Origin: Xaviernesmea oryzae | Lineage (GTDB): Bacteria; Pseudomonadota; Alphaproteobacteria; Rhizobiales; Rhizobiaceae | Direction of reading: 5' to 3' | Length of the DNA: 64,000 nt | Assembly (NCBI RefSeq): GCF_900109605.1 | Contig: NZ_FOAM01000005.1 | Coordinates: 62,001-126,000 of the forward strand | In this document: one piece after another, positions 8,633 through 17,537 of the stretch | Layout of the letters: each line of letters begins with the position of its first letter | Position numbering within the stretch: position 1 is the first letter of the stretch | Program-made: the position numbers and the translations under genes | The notes under the pieces: generated by a model | What the model was told of the DNA's origin: nothing | The model's input: only the letters and a program-made list of their open reading frames with translations | Databases searched by the model: none

Positions 8633-9634
8633 ATGAAACGTCTATTGCTTGTCGGCACGGTTCTGGCCGCGCTGGTGTCGGGCCCTGCCTTGGCGGAAAC
8701 ACCGGGCAAGATCCTGAATGCTTCCTACGATATTTCGCGTGAGCTGTTTGTCGCCGTCAACAAGGCCTTCATCGCCAAGTACAAGGCGGACACCGGCAAG
8801 GACTTGCAGATCGACCAGTCGCATGCCGGCTCCTCCAAGCAAGCGCGCTCGATCCTTGAAGGTCTGGAAGCTGATGTCGTCACCTTCAACCAGAGCACGG
8901 ACATCGATCAGCTGGTGAAGGGCGGCTTCGTTTCAGCCGATTGGCGCAAGAGCTTCGCCAATGACGCCTCGCCCTATTATTCCTTCCCCGCCTTCCTGGT
9001 GCGCGCCGGCAATCCCAAGCAGATCAAGAATTGGGACGATCTCGTGCGCGACGATGTCAAGGTGATCTTCCCCAACCCGAAGACCTCGGGTAATGCGCGC
9101 TATACCTATCTGGCCGCTTACGCCTTCGCCAAGCAGGCCTATGGCAATGATGAGGCCAAGGCGACCGCCTTCGTCAAGAAGCTGTTCGACAATGTGCCGG
9201 TCTTCGACACCGGGGGACGCGCCGCCACAACGACCTTTGCCGAGCGCAATATCGGCGATGTGCTGATCACCTTCGAAGCCGAGACACGCGGCATCGCCAA
9301 GGAGCTTGGCTCCGACAAGTTCCAGGTGATCGTTCCGCCCGTTAGCCTCAAGGCCGATTTCCCCGTTGCCGTGGTCGACAAGGTCGTGGATCAGCGCGGC
9401 TCGCGCGAGATCGCCAAGGCCTATCTGTCGTTCCTCTACACGGCCGATGGCCAGAAGATCCTTGCCGAAAACGGCAACCGCGTGAATGAGCCGTCCGTGG
9501 TCGATGCATTCAAGGATCAGTTTCCGACCACTCAGCTGCTGACGGTCAACGACGTCTTTGGCGGCTGGGACAAGGTGCAGAAGGAACACTTCGCCTCGGG
9601 CGGCCTGCTCGACCAGATCTACGGGCAACGCTGA
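8633..9634 (+). CDS. sbp: Sulfate-binding periplasmic protein
   Basis: The 333-residue product has a signal peptide (residues 1 to about 21, cut after GPALA). It matches the Sbp/CysP family: LNASYDISRELFVAVNKAF, the sulfate-contact segment SHAGSSKQARSILEGLEADV, VIFPNPKTSGNARYTYLAAY and FDTGGRAATTTFAERNIGDV. GGAGATTTTTG sets the start at 8633. Sulfate and thiosulfate binders are hard to separate by eye, so thiosulfate is possible. It is followed by a strong hairpin and then cysT, cysW and cysA, giving a complete sulfate importer. The 249-base upstream region shows no operator I can name. Confidence 0.93.
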   Translation: MKRLLLVGTVLAALVSGPALAETPGKILNASYDISRELFVAVNKAFIAKYKADTGKDLQIDQSHAGSSKQARSILEGLEADVVTFNQSTDIDQLVKGGFVSADWRKSFANDASPYYSFPAFLVRAGNPKQIKNWDDLVRDDVKVIFPNPKTSGNARYTYLAAYAFAKQAYGNDEAKATAFVKKLFDNVPVFDTGGRAATTTFAERNIGDVLITFEAETRGIAKELGSDKFQVIVPPVSLKADFPVAVVDKVVDQRGSREIAKAYLSFLYTADGQKILAENGNRVNEPSVVDAFKDQFPTTQLLTVNDVFGGWDKVQKEHFASGGLLDQIYGQR

Positions 9635-9703
9635 TCGCTTGGAAGCCGACCGACGGCATTGACTGACGATCTCGGCACCTGACACACATCCGTCTCGAAC
9701 CGC

Positions 9704-9729
9704 TCGCGGCCAAACCTGTTTGGCCGCGA
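9704..9729 (+). other. Strong intercistronic hairpin between sbp and cysT
   Basis: TCGCGGCCAAA (9704-9714) and TTTGGCCGCGA (9719-9729) form a perfect 11-bp stem with a CCTG loop in the 184-base gap after sbp. No T-run follows directly. It likely limits read-through or protects the sbp message, which would give more binding protein than permease. Confidence 0.68.
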
Positions 9730-9818
9730 TGGTCGTTCTTGCAATCCCCGCCTGGTTTCTGCATGAAGCCGCCACCCGCTGTCGGCAAAGCTTCCTGCTT
9801 GTCTGAAAAGGAAATCGC

Positions 9819-10640
9819 GTGAAGCAACGCGTTCTGCCAGGTCTGTCCCTGTCGCTCGGCGTGACGCTGTTCTACGCAGCTTTGATCATCGCCCTGCCGG
9901 TTCTGGCCCTGGTCTTCAAGGCAGCAAGCCTTGGTCCGGCCGCTTACTGGCAGATCGTCACCTCCGAGCGTGCGCTGGCGAGCTATCGTGTCACGGCCCT
10001 GTCCGCCCTGGCCGCCACCGTCTTCAACTTCTTCTTCGGCCTTGCGCTTGCCTGGGTGCTGGTGCGCTATCGCTTTCCCGGCCGCCGTCTGCTCGACGCC
10101 GTGGTCGATCTGCCGTTCGCCCTGCCAACGGCCGTGGCCGGCATTGCGCTGACGACCCTGTTCGCGCCCGGCGGCTGGTTCGGTCACGTGCTCGATCCCT
10201 TGGGCATTCGCGTCGCCTATACCCCGCTCGGCATCATGCTGGCCATGTGCTTCACCAGCCTGCCCTTTATCGTGCGCACGGTGCAGCCGGTGCTGGAGGA
10301 GCTTGATCCGGCACTCGAAGAGGCCGGACAGTCGCTCGGAGCGAGCGACCGCGAAATTTTCACCCGTGTCATCCTGCCGCTTCTGGCGCCGTCGATTCTT
10401 GCGGGCCTCTCGCTGTCGTTCGCCCGCAGCCTCGGCGAATTCGGGGCGATCATCTTCATCGCCGGCAACCAGCCGATGTCGACCGAGATCACCGCACTGC
10501 TCGTCTTCATCCGGCTGGAGGAATATGAATATCAGGCTGCGGCGGCGATTGCGTCGGTGCTGCTCATCACCGCCTTCGTCATGCTGGCCTTGACCAATAT
10601 CCTGCAGCGACGCGCGCTGCGCTATATGCAGCGAGGCTGA
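9819..10640 (+). CDS. cysT: Sulfate ABC importer permease CysT (CysU)
   Basis: This 273-residue protein has about six membrane segments, beginning LGVTLFYAALIIALPVLALV. It carries the binding-protein-dependent permease signature (EAA loop) around EEAGQSLGASDREIFTRVIL, followed by LSFARSLGEFGAIIFIAGN, typical of CysT. It starts at GTG 9819 after AAAGGAAATCGC. It pairs with CysW to form the sulfate channel in the inner membrane and lies 3 bases before cysW. Confidence 0.94.
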   Translation: MKQRVLPGLSLSLGVTLFYAALIIALPVLALVFKAASLGPAAYWQIVTSERALASYRVTALSALAATVFNFFFGLALAWVLVRYRFPGRRLLDAVVDLPFALPTAVAGIALTTLFAPGGWFGHVLDPLGIRVAYTPLGIMLAMCFTSLPFIVRTVQPVLEELDPALEEAGQSLGASDREIFTRVILPLLAPSILAGLSLSFARSLGEFGAIIFIAGNQPMSTEITALLVFIRLEEYEYQAAAAIASVLLITAFVMLALTNILQRRALRYMQRG

Positions 10641-10643
10641 CCC

Positions 10644-11528
10644 ATGCCCCATTCCACCCGGCCCGCGCGTGTGGGCGAAGGCACGGGCGTGCGCCGCACC
10701 TTGATTGGCTTCGTTCTGGTCATCTCGGCCTTGCTGGTCGTCGCCCCGCTCTGCGTCATCGCGGTCGAAGCCTTTTCCAAGGGCGTCGGCGTTTTCGCCG
10801 CCACCATCGCTCATCCCGATACGCGCAGCGCCATCCTCATGACGCTTGCCACGGCGCTGATTGCCGTGCCCGTTAACACCGCCTTCGGCCTTGCGGCCGC
10901 CTGGTCGATCACGAAGTTCGACTTTCCCGGCCGCAGCCTTCTTCTGATCCTGATCGAAATTCCCTTTTCGGTTTCTCCCATCGTCGCCGGTGTCGCCTAT
11001 CTCTTCGTCTATGGCATGCAGGGTCTCTTTGGTCCGCTCCTGCAAGATGCGGGTATCAAGATCCTCTTTGCGCTTCCGGGCATCGTGCTCGCCTCGATGT
11101 TCGTGACCGCGCCCTTCGTCGCGCGTGAGCTCATTCCCCTGATGCAGGCGCAGGGAAGGGATCTGGAAGAGGCCGCCACCTCGCTCGGCGCGTCCGGCTG
11201 GCAGACCTTCCGTACAGTGACGCTGCCCAATATCAAATGGGCGCTGCTCTACGGTGTCATTCTCTGCAATGCCCGGGTGATGGGCGAATTCGGCGCCGTG
11301 TCGATCGTCTCAGGCAATATTCGCGGCCAGACCAATACGCTGCCGCTCCATATCGAACTGCTCTACCATGATTATCAGACGGCGGGCGCTTTTGCGGCGG
11401 CGCTGATCCTGACGGTCATCGCAGTTTTCACCATCATCGCCAAGGTGCTCCTGGAGCGGCGCGGCGCCGGCCGCGTTCGCCCCATCGTCGCTACGCTCGG
11501 CACCGCCGAGGCAAAGGACCAGCCATGA
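10644..11528 (+). CDS. cysW: Sulfate ABC importer permease CysW
   Basis: The 294-residue protein has six predicted membrane helices. The EAA loop [20 protein letters not shown] is followed by [20 protein letters not shown], the CysW-specific region. Its N-terminal [18 protein letters not shown] is a short polar tail before the first helix. It forms a heterodimer with CysT. The stop overlaps the cysA start (ATGA), so translation is coupled. Confidence 0.94.
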   Translation: MPHSTRPARVGEGTGVRRTLIGFVLVISALLVVAPLCVIAVEAFSKGVGVFAATIAHPDTRSAILMTLATALIAVPVNTAFGLAAAWSITKFDFPGRSLLLILIEIPFSVSPIVAGVAYLFVYGMQGLFGPLLQDAGIKILFALPGIVLASMFVTAPFVARELIPLMQAQGRDLEEAATSLGASGWQTFRTVTLPNIKWALLYGVILCNARVMGEFGAVSIVSGNIRGQTNTLPLHIELLYHDYQTAGAFAAALILTVIAVFTIIAKVLLERRGAGRVRPIVATLGTAEAKDQP

Positions 11529-12547
11529 AGATCGCGCTCGATCACGTCGTCAAGACCTTCAACACCTTCCGCGCCGTGCATGATGTCTCGCTGACGGTGG
11601 AAAGCGGCGAGCTGGTGGCGCTGCTCGGCCCTTCCGGGTCTGGAAAGACCACGCTGCTGCGCATGGTGGCGGGCCTCGAATTTCCCGATGACGGGCACAT
11701 TCTCTTCGGTGGCGAGGATGCGACGCTGATCCCGGTGCGCGAGCGCGGCGTCGGCTTTGTCTTTCAGCACTACGCCCTGTTCCCGCATATGACGGTGGCC
11801 GACAACATCGCTTTCGGCATGCGCACGGCGCGCGCCGCCAAGCGCTCGCGCGCGGAGATTTCCGCCCGGGTTGCGGAGCTTCTGCGTCTGGTCCAGCTGG
11901 ACGGGCTGGGCGATCGCTTCCCGGCCCAGATCTCCGGCGGTCAGCGCCAGCGTGTCGCGCTCGCCCGCGCGCTTGCTGTCGATCCGAAAGTGCTGCTCCT
12001 CGATGAGCCCTTCGGCGCGCTCGACGCCAATGTCCGGCGCGATCTGCGCCGCTGGCTGCGGGAAATTCATGCCGAGCTCGGCATCACCACCCTCTTCGTC
12101 ACGCACGACCAGGAGGAAGCGCTGGATCTGGCCGACCGCGTCGTCATCCTCCATCAAGGCAAGATCGTTCAGCAAGGCACCCCACGGGCTGTGACACGAA
12201 CTCCAAACTCCGCCTTCGTCATGCGGTTTCTGGGCGACACGCATCGCATTTCAGCCAGAGCGCAAGGCGGCAGGGTCGAGCTTGGCGCGCTGACCCTGGA
12301 CGCGCCGGATGTCGCCGACGGACCGGCAGAGATCTATGTCCGTCCGGCCGATCTGGAGTGGACACGCAGTGGGCCAGGCCTTGCCGCCACGGTGACGCGC
12401 GTCATCGACAGGCCCGGTGCGCGGCGGCTACAGGTTCTTGCCGGTGGCGACGTGTTGGAGCTCGACGTCGCGCCCGAGGTAGAGGTGGCGGAAGGTGAGG
12501 CCGGCCAATTGCGCATCGTCCGCTCGCGAATCTTCGCCGCATCCTGA
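11525..12547 (+). CDS. cysA: Sulfate ABC importer ATPase CysA
   Basis: This 340-residue protein has a nucleotide-binding domain with Walker [10 protein letters not shown] (about residues 36-44), Q-loop [14 protein letters not shown], signature [16 protein letters not shown], Walker [13 protein letters not shown] and switch [15 protein letters not shown]-terminal regulatory TOBE-like domain covers about residues 235-340. It energises sulfate (and probably thiosulfate) import by CysTW. It is the last gene of the operon and faces the convergent amino acid permease genes across a terminator-like hairpin. Confidence 0.94.
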   Translation: MKIALDHVVKTFNTFRAVHDVSLTVESGELVALLGPSGSGKTTLLRMVAGLEFPDDGHILFGGEDATLIPVRERGVGFVFQHYALFPHMTVADNIAFGMRTARAAKRSRAEISARVAELLRLVQLDGLGDRFPAQISGGQRQRVALARALAVDPKVLLLDEPFGALDANVRRDLRRWLREIHAELGITTLFVTHDQEEALDLADRVVILHQGKIVQQGTPRAVTRTPNSAFVMRFLGDTHRISARAQGGRVELGALTLDAPDVADGPAEIYVRPADLEWTRSGPGLAATVTRVIDRPGARRLQVLAGGDVLELDVAPEVEVAEGEAGQLRIVRSRIFAAS

Positions 12548-12557
12548 CCGGCGCCGG

Positions 12558-12582
12558 CGAAAAGGGCCGGCCGCCCTTTCGG
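12558..12582. terminator. Bidirectional terminator-like hairpin between cysA and the aap-type operon
   Basis: AAAGGGC (12561-12567) and GCCCTTT (12573-12579) form a 7-bp stem with loop CGGCC; flanking CG and CGG can extend it past one mismatch. The arms carry A and T runs, so each strand ends in a short T-run. It fills the 36-base gap between two converging operons, as expected for a shared terminator. Confidence 0.7.
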
Positions 12583-12583
12583 C

Positions 12584-13648
12584 TTAGCTAACGGCCGCTC
12601 TCAGCCGCCGTTCCAGCCAGAGCGTATAGCGCGAGGCGCTATAGCTGATGGCGAAATAGAGAATTGCGACAAAGACGAAGGACTCCGTGTAGAAGCCGAG
12701 CCAATTCGGATCGGTCGCGGCGGTTTTGGCCGTGTTGAGCAGGTCGGAGATGCCGATCACCGCGAGGAGCGAGGTGTTGAGGATCAGGCCGATCGACAGG
12801 TTGAGGATGGCTGGGATCACGGCGCGCAGCGCCTGTGGCAGGATGACGAGTTGCATGGTGCGCCAATAGCCCAGCCCGAGCGAATAGGCAGCTTCCGTCT
12901 GCCCCAGCGGCAGGGATTGCAGCCCGGCCCTTAGAATTTCCGCCAGATAGGCCGAGACGAACAGCGTGATGCCGATCTGCGCGCGCAGCAGCTTGTCGAG
13001 CAGCGCATCCGCAGGCAGGGCCATGGGCACGATCAGCATGGCGACATAGAGAACGGCAATCAGCGGCACGCCGCGCAGGCATTCGATGAAGGCAATTGCC
13101 AGAAGCCGCAGAATGGCCATCTGCGCGCGACGGGCCAGTGCCAACAGGACCGCCAACGGAAAGGCGGTGGCAAGCCCGATCAGCGAAACCAGCAGCGTTA
13201 GGGGCAGGCCACCCCACTGGTTGGTCGACACGGCTGGCGGAAGGATGCTGCCCGCCATGATGATCCAAGCCAAGGGCAGCGCGACCAGCCAGACGACGAG
13301 CAGCCTCGTGCTCCAGAAGCGCGGGCGCGACGAGAGAAGCAGAAGCGCCGCAATGCCGATCGTCACCAGCGCCGGTCGCCATTGTAGCTCCGGTGGATAG
13401 AAGCCGAACAGGATGAAGCGCAGCTTGGCGGCGATGAAGGCCCAACAGGCGCCTTCGACGCCGCTGCAGGCCTGGGCCGCGCCGGTCCAAACGGCATCAA
13501 CCAGCGCCCAGCGCAACAGGGGCCAGAGCAGCCAGACGAGGACGGCTAGGCTGGACAAGGTGAGCGCCGCATTGCGCCAGCTGTCGAACAGGCCGGCCTG
13601 CGGGAGCCGGCGGGGCAGCGGCAGGGAAAAGCTTCGGACATCGCTCAT
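12584..13648 (-). CDS. aapM: Polar amino acid ABC importer permease (AapM-like)
   Basis: The 354-residue protein has an N-terminal helix (ALTLSSLAVLVWLLWPLLRW), further helices, and a C-terminal permease domain. That domain contains the His/Glu/Gln-type signature around FIECLRGVPLIAVLYVAMLI and an EAA loop in AYLAEILRAGLQSLPLGQTE with LILPQALRAVIPAI. The long N-terminal part before the domain is typical of AapM rather than short GlnP-type permeases. The start codon overlaps the stop of the partner permease gene (ATGA). No ATP-binding gene follows; the next gene is cysA on the other strand. Confidence 0.88.
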   Translation of the reverse strand: MSDVRSFSLPLPRRLPQAGLFDSWRNAALTLSSLAVLVWLLWPLLRWALVDAVWTGAAQACSGVEGACWAFIAAKLRFILFGFYPPELQWRPALVTIGIAALLLLSSRPRFWSTRLLVVWLVALPLAWIIMAGSILPPAVSTNQWGGLPLTLLVSLIGLATAFPLAVLLALARRAQMAILRLLAIAFIECLRGVPLIAVLYVAMLIVPMALPADALLDKLLRAQIGITLFVSAYLAEILRAGLQSLPLGQTEAAYSLGLGYWRTMQLVILPQALRAVIPAILNLSIGLILNTSLLAVIGISDLLNTAKTAATDPNWLGFYTESFVFVAILYFAISYSASRYTLWLERRLRAAVS

Positions 13649-14844
13649 GCGCGGCGTGCCTCCTTCGCCAGCAGTCGGCGGTTATACCGGTTCATCAGCA
13701 GGGAAACGCCCAGATTGAGCAAGAGATAGACACCCGCAATCAGGACGATTGCCTCCAGCGATTGGCCCGTCGTGTTGCCGATGGTATTGGCGACGCTGAC
13801 CAGATCGGGGAAACCGATGGCCACCGCAAGGCTGGAATTCTTCGTCAGGTCGAGATAGCTCGACGTCATCAGCGGCGTGATGACGCGCAGCGCCTGGGGC
13901 AGGACGATCAGCCGCATGATCTGGCGTGGCTTCAGACCGAGCGCACGCGCCGCCTCCCATTGTCCCTTACCGACGGACTGAATGCCGCTGCGCACGATTT
14001 CGGCGATTGCCGCCGCAGAATTCAGCGTCAGGCCGGTCAGCAGGCCAGCAAATTCAGGCGTCAGCGACAGGCCGCCGCTCAGATTGAAGCCGCCCTTCAC
14101 GGGCCATTCAGCCGCGAGAGAAAGGCCGGAGACCCAGGCGATGATGGCAATGATAGCAAGCGCGCCGCTGACGACCTGCCATCGCAAAACAGCGCGAACC
14201 TGGAAGAGCCGACGCGCGATCAGGGGGACGAGACCCACAGCAAGAAGAGCAGCGACGAGCCCCGTCAGAGAGGGCATCACCACCACAACCGGCCTTGGCA
14301 GGAAGACGCCACGATTGGTGAGGAAAATGCTGTCGAACAGCGATATGGCGCGGCGCGGCGCCGGCAGGGCATGAAACAGCGCGCTCCACAGAAAGAGCTG
14401 CAACAGAAGCGGCGTGTTGCGAAACAGCTCGACATAAGTCCGCACGGCCGTCGAGATCACCAGGTTGTCGGACAGCCTCATGATGCCCAGCAAGGTGCCG
14501 AGAATGGTCGCGAGCATGCAGCCGAAGAACGCCACCGTCACCGTGTTGAGCAAGCCGGCCAGCAGCGCGCGCCCATAGCTGTCCGATGCGGAATAAGCGA
14601 TCAGGCTCTCGCCGATCTCGAAATTGGCGCGCTGGCTAAGAAAAGCGAAGCCGGGCTTGAGGCCCAGCCGATCCATCGTAGCCAGAACATTGCCGCCGAA
14701 ATAGACGAGGCCGGCAAGGACAAGCGCGAGCACGGCCAGTTGCGTAAAGGGCGAGGGGCCGAGCCATTGGCGAAACGCAGCCAAACGGCCGGGCTTGGGA
14801 AAGCCCGGCCGAAATGCGCCGCGGGGGGGAACAGGCGCGTGCAT
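13645..14844 (-). CDS. aapQ: Polar amino acid ABC importer permease (AapQ-like)
   Basis: This 399-residue membrane protein shares the AapQ layout: an N-terminal helix LAVLALVLAGLVYFGGNVLA, a periplasmic-side stretch and then the permease domain. The domain shows VELFRNTPLLLQLFLWSALF, EIVRSGIQSVGKGQWEAARA and LIVLPQALRVITPLM. It would pair with the downstream AapM-like protein to form the channel for general L-amino acid uptake. It begins 8 bases after the binding-protein stop, with no hairpin between, unlike the other importer operons here. Confidence 0.88.
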   Translation of the reverse strand: MHAPVPPRGAFRPGFPKPGRLAAFRQWLGPSPFTQLAVLALVLAGLVYFGGNVLATMDRLGLKPGFAFLSQRANFEIGESLIAYSASDSYGRALLAGLLNTVTVAFFGCMLATILGTLLGIMRLSDNLVISTAVRTYVELFRNTPLLLQLFLWSALFHALPAPRRAISLFDSIFLTNRGVFLPRPVVVVMPSLTGLVAALLAVGLVPLIARRLFQVRAVLRWQVVSGALAIIAIIAWVSGLSLAAEWPVKGGFNLSGGLSLTPEFAGLLTGLTLNSAAAIAEIVRSGIQSVGKGQWEAARALGLKPRQIMRLIVLPQALRVITPLMTSSYLDLTKNSSLAVAIGFPDLVSVANTIGNTTGQSLEAIVLIAGVYLLLNLGVSLLMNRYNRRLLAKEARRA

Positions 14845-14852
14845 GAACCGTC

Positions 14853-15896
14853 TCAGCGGAAAGGTGGCGAATAGATCAGGCCACCCTTGGTCCAGAGCTG
14901 GTTATAGCCGCGCTCCAAGTTCAAGGCCGTGCCCTTGCCGACATTGCGCTCGAAGATCTCGCCGTAATTGCCGACGGCCTTGATGATGTTATAGGCAAAT
15001 TTCGGGTTGAGGCCGATGGCTTCGCCGAGCGAGGGATCGACACCGAGGAAGCGCTTGATCGCCGGATCGTCGCTCTTGAGGAAGCTGTCGACATTGTCCT
15101 TGGTGATGCCGAATTCCTCGGCCTGGATCGTTGCGTAAACGGTCCAGTTGACGATCTCCAGCCACTGGTCGTCACCGGCGCGGATGGCAGGCGCCAAGGG
15201 CTCCTTCGACAGGCGCTCGGGCAGGAGGATGTAGTCATCAGGTTTCTTTAGCTGTGTGCGCTTGGCCGCCAGATCCGTCCCGTCCTGCGTCAGTGCATCG
15301 ACACGACCCGAATCGAGCGCTTTGAGGAATTCGCCCGTCTCCTCGATCGTCACGGGCGTGAATTTCTTGCCGGTCTTGCGGAAGAAGTCGGCAATGTTCA
15401 GCTCGCCGGTGGTGCCGCTCTGCACCCCAATGGTGGCGCCATCGAGATCCACCGCCTTGGTCACGTTGAGGTCCTTGCGCACCAACAGCCCCTGGCCGTC
15501 GTAGAAGACTGTCGGCCCGAAGTGGAAGCCCAGCTTGAAGGCACGGGTAATGGTGACCGTGACGCCCGTCAGCAGCACGTCGAATTCGCCCGCCTGGAGC
15601 GCCGGCAGGCGCTGCTGCGGTGAGGAATTGGTGAACTCGACCTTCTCGGGATCGTTGAAGACCGTGACTGCGAGTGCGCGGCCGAAATCGATGAAGAGCC
15701 CCTGCCAGCGGCCCTCGCTGTCTGGCGAGAAAAAGCCGGGAATCGTGCCGACGCCGGCCTTGATGACGCCGCGTTCCTTGATCTTATCGAGCGTTGGGCC
15801 TGCCTGAGCCGACACTGGCAGGAGAGCGATGGCACCGATTACGGCCGCCCCGACCGCGCTCGTCAAATGCCGCCTGATGACGGATAAAGCTTGCAT
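14853..15896 (-). CDS. aapJ: Amino acid ABC importer, periplasmic binding protein (AapJ-like)
   Basis: The 347-residue protein has a signal peptide (residues 1 to about 31, cut after VSAQA) and the SBP_bac_3 fold: LDKIKERGVIKAGVG, LPALQAGEFDVLLTGVTVTI, GVQSGTTGELNIADF and VYATIQAEEFGITKDN. AapJ-type proteins bind a wide range of L-amino acids. The start at 15896 follows AGGAGCATGTT; an upstream in-frame ATG at 15992 has no such site. It heads the three-gene operon with the two permeases, which lacks its ATPase gene. Confidence 0.87.
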   Translation of the reverse strand: MQALSVIRRHLTSAVGAAVIGAIALLPVSAQAGPTLDKIKERGVIKAGVGTIPGFFSPDSEGRWQGLFIDFGRALAVTVFNDPEKVEFTNSSPQQRLPALQAGEFDVLLTGVTVTITRAFKLGFHFGPTVFYDGQGLLVRKDLNVTKAVDLDGATIGVQSGTTGELNIADFFRKTGKKFTPVTIEETGEFLKALDSGRVDALTQDGTDLAAKRTQLKKPDDYILLPERLSKEPLAPAIRAGDDQWLEIVNWTVYATIQAEEFGITKDNVDSFLKSDDPAIKRFLGVDPSLGEAIGLNPKFAYNIIKAVGNYGEIFERNVGKGTALNLERGYNQLWTKGGLIYSPPFR

Positions 15897-16152
15897 AACA
15901 TGCTCCTGAAAACGGACGTCCCCAATAAAGGCGGCGCGCATCCGGGAGGAGGGAGCGCGGCCCGAGCCACACCCTAATGAGATATTGTCCATTAAATAGA
16001 TAGATTATTGCGAAGCGGCGCCGCTTTTTAAAACAGTTTGCTCATATGCCAGGCAGACCGCGGCTGGCAGCTGCATCGGACTGATCTCGGCACGCAGGCG
16101 AGCCGATCAACGCGCTGCTCTTGCAAATCCGGTCGCCATGGCATTACATTGA

Positions 16153-16372
16153 GCCTGTTCTCAGGGCGGGGTGCAATTCCCCACCGGCGGTATCGGGCCT
16201 GCGGCGTCTTTCTTCGAAGTCCATTCGAAAGGACACGGCAGCACAATTCTCTTCGCATTGAGATGCAGGAGGATGCCCGGAGCCCGCGAGCGCCTCCGGC
16301 CTTTGCCGGAGGGTCAGCAGATCCGGTGAGAGGCCGGAGCCGACGGTATAGTCCGGATGGAAGAGAGCAATG
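16153..16372 (+). promoter_or_regulatory. FMN riboswitch (RFN element) upstream of ribB
   Basis: The region carries the RFN consensus blocks in order: CTCAGGGCGGGGTGCAATTC then CCCACCGGCGGTA (16160-16192), AGCCCGCGAGCGCC (about 16279-16292), GGTCAGCAGATCCGGTGAGA (about 16311-16330), and GCCGACGGTATAGTCCGGAT with GGAAGAGAGCA closing the aptamer near 16370. The central variable arm is long (about 16200-16275). It lies about 130 bases before ribB, so FMN binding would reduce ribB expression. FMN sensing is established for this family; the switch mechanism here (terminator or blocked ribosome site) I cannot tell. Confidence 0.95.
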
Positions 16373-16504
16373 CGGAAGACATCCTGCACCGGCCGATGGC
16401 CGGCGGGACTCTATGCTTGTTCGCCCAAGGGAAAATCTCGCCCGCTCGATGTCGAGCGACGCCGGACCGCCGCGCCAGCGGCCAACCCTTGAAAGGCAAA
16501 GAAT

Positions 16505-17152
16505 ATGACAATCGCGAAAATCGAAGAGGCCATCGCCGCGCTCGGGCGTGGTGAGATGATCGTTGTCGTCGACGATCTGGACCGCGAAAACGAGGGCGAC
16601 ATCGTCGCCGCTTCCGACAGCGTCACGGCGCAGCAGATCGCCTTCATGATGAACCATGCACGCGGCCTGATCTGCGTGCCGATCGAGCAGGAGCGGCTGG
16701 ACGCGCTGGACCTGCCGCTGATGGTGCCTGTTAACACCGAGTATCACAAGACCGCCTTCACCGTCTCCGTGGACTATCTGAAGGGCACGACGACGGGCAT
16801 CTCTGCGTCCGATCGCGCGGCCACCATTCGCGCTCTGGTCGATCCGACGACGAAGCCCGCCGATTTCGCCCGCCCCGGCCATATCTTCCCGCTGCGCGCC
16901 CATCCGGAAGGCGTGCTGGGGCGTCAGGGACATACCGAGGCTGCCGTCGATCTCTGCCGTCTGGCCGGCCGCGCGCCATCCGGCGTCATCTGCGAAATCG
17001 CCAAGGACGACGGGTCCATGGCCCGTCTGCCGGATCTGGAAATCTTCGCCCGGCATCACGGCCTGCTTCTGGTGACCATCGAGGATCTGGTCGCCTACCG
17101 GCGCGCGCAGGAACCCTCCATCGTGACTGACGCGCTTCGCTCCGTCGCCTGA
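16505..17152 (+). CDS. ribB: 3,4-dihydroxy-2-butanone 4-phosphate synthase
   Basis: The 215-residue protein has the RibB fold only, with no fused GTP cyclohydrolase II domain. Key motifs are VVVDDLDRENEGDIV with the metal and catalytic acidic residues (about residues 21-35), TGISASDRAATI, RPGHIFPLRAHPEGVLGRQG and HTEAAVDLCRLAG. It converts ribulose 5-phosphate to 3,4-dihydroxy-2-butanone 4-phosphate and formate for riboflavin synthesis. It is preceded by an FMN riboswitch, so it is under end-product control. It stands alone, not in a rib operon. Its substrate, ribulose 5-phosphate, is also the product of the ribitol module upstream, probably by coincidence. Confidence 0.96.
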   Translation: MTIAKIEEAIAALGRGEMIVVVDDLDRENEGDIVAASDSVTAQQIAFMMNHARGLICVPIEQERLDALDLPLMVPVNTEYHKTAFTVSVDYLKGTTTGISASDRAATIRALVDPTTKPADFARPGHIFPLRAHPEGVLGRQGHTEAAVDLCRLAGRAPSGVICEIAKDDGSMARLPDLEIFARHHGLLLVTIEDLVAYRRAQEPSIVTDALRSVA

Positions 17153-17377
17153 CGCGAGCTGCCGGGCCCAGACATGCCGGCCTGAGCTACCGCATCGTTT
17201 GGCTCGTCAAACGCGCGATGCTGTCGGACAATGCCTGCCCTGCACGACATAAAACCGCGCAGGGCAGGAAAGAGACCGTCGCCCGCCGACCGAAGCCGGC
17301 GGTGCGGCTATCATACGAAATCCGGAGGATCACGTCCGAGTTTTGCGATTTCCGGCAATGATCATCATCACGCGAGG

Positions 17378-17472
17378 CGTCATCCTCGGGCTTGTCCCGA
17401 GGATCTGCCGTGGTCAATGATTGGTGGATATATCGCCCGATGTAGATGCTCGGGACAAGCCCGAGCATGACG
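17378..17472. repeat. Inverted pair of REP-like palindromic repeats
   Basis: Two hairpins of one family lie head to head: CCTCGGG/CCCGAGG (17384-17402, loop CTTGT) and GCTCGGG/CCCGAGC (17448-17466, loop ACAAG). The second, read on the minus strand, repeats the core TCGGGCTTGTCCCGA of the first. The 385-base gap between ribB and the gnd-like gene (17153-17537) holds this pair and nothing else I can identify. Such repeats occur in many copies in rhizobial and related genomes (from memory). The pair could also end transcripts from both sides. Confidence 0.7.
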
Positions 17473-17537
17473 ACACGAAGACGTCGTGCGTCTTTCAAGA
17501 AGCGCTGGACATCGCGAAGCGATCAACCGGATTTCGT

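Noticed and set aside
9546-11045. A 499-codon open frame on the minus strand over cysT and cysW.
   Set aside because: It is the complement of clear CysT/CysW coding sequence, with a repetitive Gln/Arg/Glu-rich product typical of shadow frames.
13762-14874. A 370-codon plus-strand frame opposite the AapQ-like gene.
   Set aside because: It mirrors permease coding sequence and has no family features.
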